This document shows, piece after piece, positions 57,923-64,000 of a DNA stretch of 64,000 nt. The stretch lies in contig NW_024104140.1 of the NCBI RefSeq assembly GCF_003945595.2, forward strand, positions 1,178,001-1,242,000. Reading direction: 5' to 3'. The position numbers and the translations under genes are program-made. The stretch's first letter is position 1, and each line of letters opens with the position of its first letter. Source of the DNA: Pipra filicauda (lineage: Eukaryota; Chordata; Aves; Passeriformes; Pipridae). Under the pieces are notes generated by a model. It saw nothing but the letters and a program-made list of their open reading frames with translations, had not been told where the DNA came from and did not search any database.

Positions 57923-60900
57923 ATGTCAATTCACACTGCAAAAAAAGAAAAACGATTTCTTTTTACCTCAGAATCTGTTGCTGAAGGACATTCTGGTAAG
58001 TAAAAATTCTGATTATAGCTTTGTTTTTATTAATACTTCTCAGTGAAGAATGCTATCTGATGAAAGTTCAGTCATATCTCTTGCAATGGAGAAATTGATG
58101 GAAAAACCCAATTGATTATTTTTAATAGATTTCAGATTAGTGTCTTTGTTTATTTGACTAGAACGTGTCCTATTTGTTTAATATGCAATATAATCTGGTA
58201 TAGATAACTTAAAAAGTTTGCTTTAGAAAGCATGGATTGGTCCTGTACAGGTAGGACTTGCGGCTGCCATGTATACTGGAATTACAATTTTACTTTTTAT
58301 TCTGTAATGAAAAAAATAGTACTTTATGCACATGTATATTATAGGTGGTCATTGAACTCTGAATCTCTGAAACGTTTCGAGTAATAAGCACTAATTTTCA
58401 TCAGAGCTCTATTCCAGTGACTGCTATAATACTACATGTGTCTATGTGTCACATTGCTCTCTCTAACACAAGTTTGCATATGGTGTAGGATGTACAAAAC
58501 CATTGAATTTTCCAGGTCTGGAAGTGCAGACAATGCTTCAGCTCTAATTGCTGTTCACTAAAATCAGCTATTTTTCATACAGCTTTGTTTAAACCAACAC
58601 CAATCTAGAAGCCATGTTAACTGAGGGACTGGAGGAAGTTTGGACCTCCAAGAGGCACAGTAGTGACTCAAATTTACAGTAAGGGTACTAACATTTCCTT
58701 CTATGTCAGTACCTTCATATGGAGCATTTTAATGTTTAGACTAAAAAAAGCATTACTTCTTACTTTTTCCATAGTAGAAGGAAAGACAAAAAAGAAAAAA
58801 AATAGTGAGAAAAACAGTGTGGTGTCAAACATGGAACATTTGCAGACAAGTTTTTCTCAGGACTCTTACTCATTAGGTGGGAATGGTACAGCATGAAACC
58901 AGTTATACCAGCCTGTCTGCCCGACTCCTACTGAACAGTCCAACTGCAAGACCACTGCAGCATGTGGCACCTATATCTTGAACCACCACAACCACTTGTT
59001 TGCTTTAGAACAGTGCACTGGTTGTTGTAACTGTGTACGCAGCTGAAGGCAGTAAAACTTAACAGTTGCTGCTTGAGCATTGGACCCTTCGGTGTGGATC
59101 AATTTCACAGTCTTCAGAACTCAGTTTGTCTCAGGGTATCAAACTAGCCAGGTGATAAACGTTGGAACCAGGATTTGTAATCTTTGAGTGAATGTGCTTG
59201 CAAGAAATTTCAGGAAGATAATGTTTAAGCTGCGAAATAATGCAGCTTTACAGCTATCAAGTTGGTGTGGTTTTTGTTCCTTTGTTCTGTTTTGCTTTTT
59301 CTTCAAGCCTCTAAACTGTTGGACTTACTTTGCAAATGATCAAAAAGTGCACAGTGAAATGTGTACTTTCAGCTTGTTGGGGAAAATGCTAGAAACAGAA
59401 CATAAAAGATACAGAAGTTGCTGATTCAGATTGTGAAAATTATGCCAGTGAAGAAGCAACCTCTGCCCTTCCATAAAAAATCTCATGCTGACTTTGAAGT
59501 CACTGTAGCCTGTATGAATAGAAGGGGCACATGTATTTTTAGCATTCATGCTTTGCTTTTGGGTTTAGTTTGTATTTGAGTGTGGTGATATTGATAGCAC
59601 AATGGTTTATCTATTCAAAGCTACAGGCTAGCACATCTCACTTTTCCTTGCTTTTAGATTGTACTGTAAGATATTACCCTACGGTTCACACAAAATTCAG
59701 TTTACACTTAAACTTTGCATTGAATTACAGTCCTTTTGTGGTACAGAGTAACTCTAGTCTTGCCTTATAATTTCATTCTGATGTTTGTTTGCTTCCAAAC
59801 TAGATTGTCTGTAAAAGTAAATAAGTAGTTTAAGGTGGTGTGGACATTCAGTTATGATTCTACATTAATTTTCTCTGCGGGCCCTTGAGAGAAGTTATTT
59901 TCGATTGGCAATTACATGTATAATTACACAGACTATTACAAACTATACAGGCACCTGACTTACTGATACAGACAGTGTTGTAGATCCAGCTGTGCATCTA
60001 TGTGGCTGAACATATTTTGGATAAATTTTTTTCTGTAATGATGGTGGGTGAAAATTAATTCTTATTCCTCATGTTAGTTCTGCAGATATGCAACCTTTCA
60101 AACATGTACTTTGGAAGTAATAACATGGATTGCTTTTACCTGGTTCCGTTTACATTAACGAGACATAATCAATTTGTCCACAAAATTGTTCATTAACTTT
60201 TAACAAGCCAAATGTGTTTGGCATACTGAGGTCTTATTTGGACAACGGGTCACAGGTGCTAAAGACAGAATAGGTAAAACTTTTTTTCTGCGGTGCTTTT
60301 TTCCTAAAACAAGAAGACCAGCTCTCAGAAATAACTGTGAAAATTTGTGAGGGGCCAATATTTGTCCCTGAGAGAAAATTTGCAGAAGCTTTTCTAAACT
60401 TGAGTGAGCCAGATAGCAGTGCATATTTGCAGGAGTGGACTTCAGTACCCTTTGTAGGGAGGGCAATGTCTCTTGTCATCTGAAAGCGTTCGCATGTGAG
60501 ATTTCAGAGGTCCACACTGCAGGTACAGGAGGGACAAACAGTACTGGAAATGCAAATCTCAGACAGTTATAAGATGTAGGTTAAAACAAGTAATTCATAC
60601 AGAAAATGCAATACAAAGTTTAAAATAAAAGAGGAGAAGAGTGCAAAACTGCTACAGAAAGGTCCTAGCTTAAACACTTCCAAAACTACTACATCTTCTA
60701 TTCTCCTGAAATTATTATTTCAGGATGCCTTTGCAAGCCTTTTTCATTGTCCCCTCACTGGGAGGCTGCTGGCCTGTGCAGATGACAGTAAAATGTCAGA
60801 TAGAAGTGACTTGAGGAGAGAAGTGAAAACATACCTTTCAGAATATAAGTTGGTAAAATTGCTTCTTGGCAGATGCCCTATAAAAAGAAGTTTCTTGCCC

Positions 60901-63771
60901 TCTGGGAATTAAATTTTATGAAGAAATCAATTTTTTTAATTACAAAAAGAAATGCGATGTCCATCTTATTTTTATCTTCTAGATAAGATATGTGATCAGA
61001 TAAGTGATGCTGTCGTAGATGCTCATCTCAGTATTGATCCAGATGCCAAGGTTGCCTGTGGTAAGTACAATCCAGACAGGAAAACAGATAAATGAAGTAC
61101 AACAAGTAGTCAATGTTGATATAGTATCCTTTGATCCAAAATTCTTCCAATAGCTGGCTGTCAGTCAAGATTTCCACAGTCAGTCAAGAGGTCAGCTTTG
61201 GCTCACTTATTCAGAGGAGAAGAGAAGGCAGAAAAAACACTGCAAAAAATGAACAGAAATGCACGTAGCTCAGTGCAAATTAAAAGTGATGACATATAAG
61301 AAGTAGAGCAGGAGAAGCCATTGGTATCAGGGAAAACTGTGGCTGTTGAAGATGATAATAAAGAGGAAGCTAAGAAAATTAGGGAAAAAAAGAACTGAGG
61401 AAAGATATATGTCAAAGTGCATGTCTTTATAGGGCGAATACGGCGGTGCCTGTTGTTCACAGAAGGATAAGTTCATTTGAATGTGATTCTGATCAAAGTG
61501 GCTTGCTTTTTTTGTGGGACTTTCCATTAGGACTATGCTGTATTCTGCATGTATTAGCCATATCACCCACAGAGGCTATGAACATATTACCCAATTGGAA
61601 TAAGCTGGGTTGCCACAGTGGAATACACACAGAAAGGGAATGTGTCTAAAGAGCTTTCCAAATACCATAATTTTATTTTTAGAACGAGCCAACAAGGTCA
61701 TAGTTACAGCACTAGCTGCATCCCATAAACACAGTGATCTAATCTGACACTTCATCTGAAAAATTTTATGTGAACCTTGATGCATAGATGTGAGCAGTGA
61801 GGAGATGTGGAGGGAGGGGTTAACATAAGTGTTAGACTTGATGAAGGGTGTATTTCAATATTGCAGGCAGTTATGGTTCCAAAACTGCTGAAAAGCTGAA
61901 AATGATAACATAGGAATGCTGCAAAAATAACAACGAAAAACGTGATAAGAGATGTGAGAAACACCATCAGTTTGTCTTACCAAGACAGGAGACTGAGATG
62001 TGACATAACTACATAGATAGTAGGTCATATTGTTGTAGTAAATTTTTTTGTGATTGTTTGCTATGTGTTTTTACATAAAATGGAAAAGTTTGGAAACCAA
62101 GTGGACTCTCGAAAGAAACAAAGAAATAAAATATGAAGTGATTCTGCACAAAATTTGCCATGAAATTGCATTGCTTCTTGCTGCAGGATCTTGTAGAAGC
62201 TAAAAGTTTTTGTGGTTGCCAAGGGCAACTGGAGGAATTACAGTAACAAAAATATATCAAAGACTGGTAAAACCATCTGTTAGTAAATTATGTCCCTTTA
62301 GCTTCAGGAAAATTCTGACCTGAAACTGTTGAAGACCTGGCAATTACTTGGAGAAACAGCCCTATGTACTTGATCTATTCTTATAAATATTTTCTGCTGG
62401 CCATTGTGGAGATAGGATAATTGGGTACAGGAGATCCCCACCACATGCAGGCATTTAAATGTTCATATCAGATGAAGAGAAGAGTGATTGCACACAGACC
62501 TTCAGGTATAAGGTGTAAGGCTAAGGCTTTACACTGAGTTTCCCTTATGATTAGTCCTTTGCTTGTAGAACCATCTTCAGGATCTCTCTGTGTAACTGTA
62601 GAATAGTAGCAGTAAAATTCTGATGTTTCATATTTTCTCCAGAGTGTGTAGCAAAAACTGGAATGATTTTGCTCTGTGGAGAGATCACATCCCGAGCTAT
62701 AGTAGATTACCAACAAATTGTGAGAGAGACCCTTAAGAGGATAGGATATGATGACTCTTCCAAAGGTGAGTGAGATCCTACATGTGTTCATTCTTAAGTC
62801 TGTTCTGCGTGTGGCCAAAGTCATGTTTTTAATGTTCTTCTGGAGAAAGAAGTGAAATGCATATCCAGGCCTAGGAGAAAACTCACAGATATTGTTGATC
62901 TGTAATTTTCAGCGTGTAGTATTGAAGGAGCTATTTTAAGGTGGCATACTTATAAAAGACTTATTCTTGAAAGAGCCAGGTGTCTCTTGCTTCTCTGATG
63001 CAGAAGAGCTAGGTTTTGCACATATGTCAGAAGGTGGGTGCATCTGTAGGTGTGTGCTATGAAAGCTTTAACACTGATGTTACTTGTCCTTGGGGTGCAT
63101 AAGCCTGTGACACTTGAAGTTCACACAAATGGGAATTCTTTATGTATTCTTAACATATATCCCAAAGTAGTTTCCTTTCAGCAGTTGAAACATGTTACTA
63201 TTTCCCTTCAGTCTTCCCTCTTTTCATGCATGATATATACATTTTTTCTCTAATTCTATTGAACCCTAGAACACACTACAAGAAAAACTGAATATCAGTT
63301 TCTGGCAACATTTTCCACACTCCTCTCACAGATTTAATAGCAAATGGTTTGAACCCCAATAATAATAAACAATGTAACAAGCTTGGGTGGGGCAGCTTGT
63401 AGGATTACACTTATGCTGTCAATTTCAAGAATTTAAGTTTGACCTAATAGAACTAATTTTCCCATATCGTGGAACTGTTATATAAATGTGCTCATTGTCT
63501 GCTTCTGTTGGCAATAAAAAAATGTAGTATAGGAAGTTTACGTGTTTAGAGTTTTGAAAGTTTTAGCCAAGATAACTAGATAATCCTTAAAAACTTCTCC
63601 AGCAACTTGTGAACTCTTGGGAATATATGACCTAACTTCCCAAAACTCTCCTCACTAGGACTGGACTATAAGACTTGCACAGTTTTAGTGGCCTTGGAAC
63701 AGCAGTGTAAAGAGATCAAGGATGCTATCTCCCATGGCAAGTGTGATGATGACATTGGAGCAGGGGATCAG
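57923..63771 (+). CDS. Methionine adenosyltransferase-like protein (divergent MAT1A/MAT2A paralogue), 5' part
   Basis: Homologue of S-adenosylmethionine synthetase, which makes AdoMet from methionine and ATP. Four coding exons lie inside the window: 57923-57995, 60983-61060, 62643-62765, 63659-63771. They give 129 aa with correct GT/AG sites and phases; the gene continues past the right edge (human MAT2A is 395 aa). The start ATG at 57923 gives a short N-terminus, [11 protein letters not shown], before the signature [20 protein letters not shown]23, D25 and K26 of the ATP/Mg site and E51 are kept, as are GEITS and GAGDQ. Two near-invariant motifs are changed: GHPDK is GHSDK, and QSPDI after VALEQ is QCKEI. 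The sequence mixes MAT2A-like (GYDDSSKG) and MAT1A-like (LLCGE) features. It is neither a processed copy nor visibly broken here. No official symbol is given because I cannot place it confidently as MAT2A or MAT1A. Confidence 0.9.
58774..58896 (+). other. Possible orphan terminal exon inside MAT-like intron 1
   Basis: After a good acceptor (TACTTTTTCCATAG, ending at 58773) an open frame runs to a TGA at 58894-58896. It encodes a Lys-rich then Ser/Gln-rich segment ([14 protein letters not shown]..., ending SLGGNGTA). It is followed by about 1 kb of A+T-rich, 3'-UTR-like DNA. Composition looks protein-like, but I recognise no family and see no partner exon. It could be an alternative last exon of the MAT-like gene, a relic of another gene, or chance. 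Confidence 0.2.
60624..60629 (+). promoter_or_regulatory. Intronic AATAAA in MAT-like intron 1
   Basis: This plus-strand AATAAA lies 1.7 kb after the orphan open frame. It matters only if a transcript ends inside intron 1; otherwise it is chance in A+T-rich DNA. Confidence 0.15.
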
Positions 63772-64000
63772 GTAATTCCAGACACTTACTCAAATCTAGT
63801 AAATGTGCAAACAGTTGCAATTACATTGGACCAGAGACTTTCCTTAAAAACTATTGCGCAAACTGTAAGAATTAGAACTCTTTTAAATCACCAGAAGTGC
63901 AAAAAAAGTATCACAGCCTTCACTAGTTTCAAGGAAAGTGGCTTTCCCTGTATCAAGTGGCCTTAACGGGATAGAGCTACGATTTCATTTTTGTCAGTTG

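Overview
This is nuclear DNA of an amniote, most probably a bird. The exon-intron genes are vertebrate, and the interspersed repeats are almost all 5'-truncated CR1 LINEs whose 3' ends carry the short ATTCTATGATTCT-type tail typical of bird genomes. Every call was made by reading the sequence; exon boundaries were placed by GT/AG sites, phase continuity and remembered similarity to the human proteins. No database search was run.

Layout: (1) 1-11130 has no gene I can support. (2) 11579-32892, plus strand: complete PDE6B, the rod photoreceptor cGMP phosphodiesterase beta subunit, in 22 coding exons (836 aa). A CRX-type site and a TATA box lie upstream. (3) 33-36.6 kb is a convergent intergenic stretch with two CR1 pieces and a GC-rich segment with a long but unexplained open frame. 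(4) 36713-38897, minus strand: ATP5ME, mitochondrial ATP synthase subunit e, four coding exons and a CpG-island promoter. (5) 41808-53006, minus strand: complete TMEM175, the endolysosomal cation channel, ten coding exons (495 aa), also with a CpG-island promoter. (6) 53.2-56.0 kb is a repeat cluster: the 3' end of a non-CR1 LINE directly in front of TMEM175, then CR1 copies in both orientations. (7) 57923 to the right edge, plus strand: the first four coding exons of a divergent methionine adenosyltransferase (MAT2A/MAT1A paralogue), continuing outside the window.

The genes do not form one pathway. PDE6B, ATP5ME and TMEM175 all lie in human 4p16.3, so this is a conserved-synteny block, but MYL5, SLC49A3, PCGF3, CPLX1 and GAK, which separate ATP5ME from TMEM175 in human, are absent here. 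The most unusual item is the MAT-like gene: it keeps the fold signature but departs from two near-invariant motifs around the active site (GHPDK becomes GHSDK, QSPDI becomes QCKEI).
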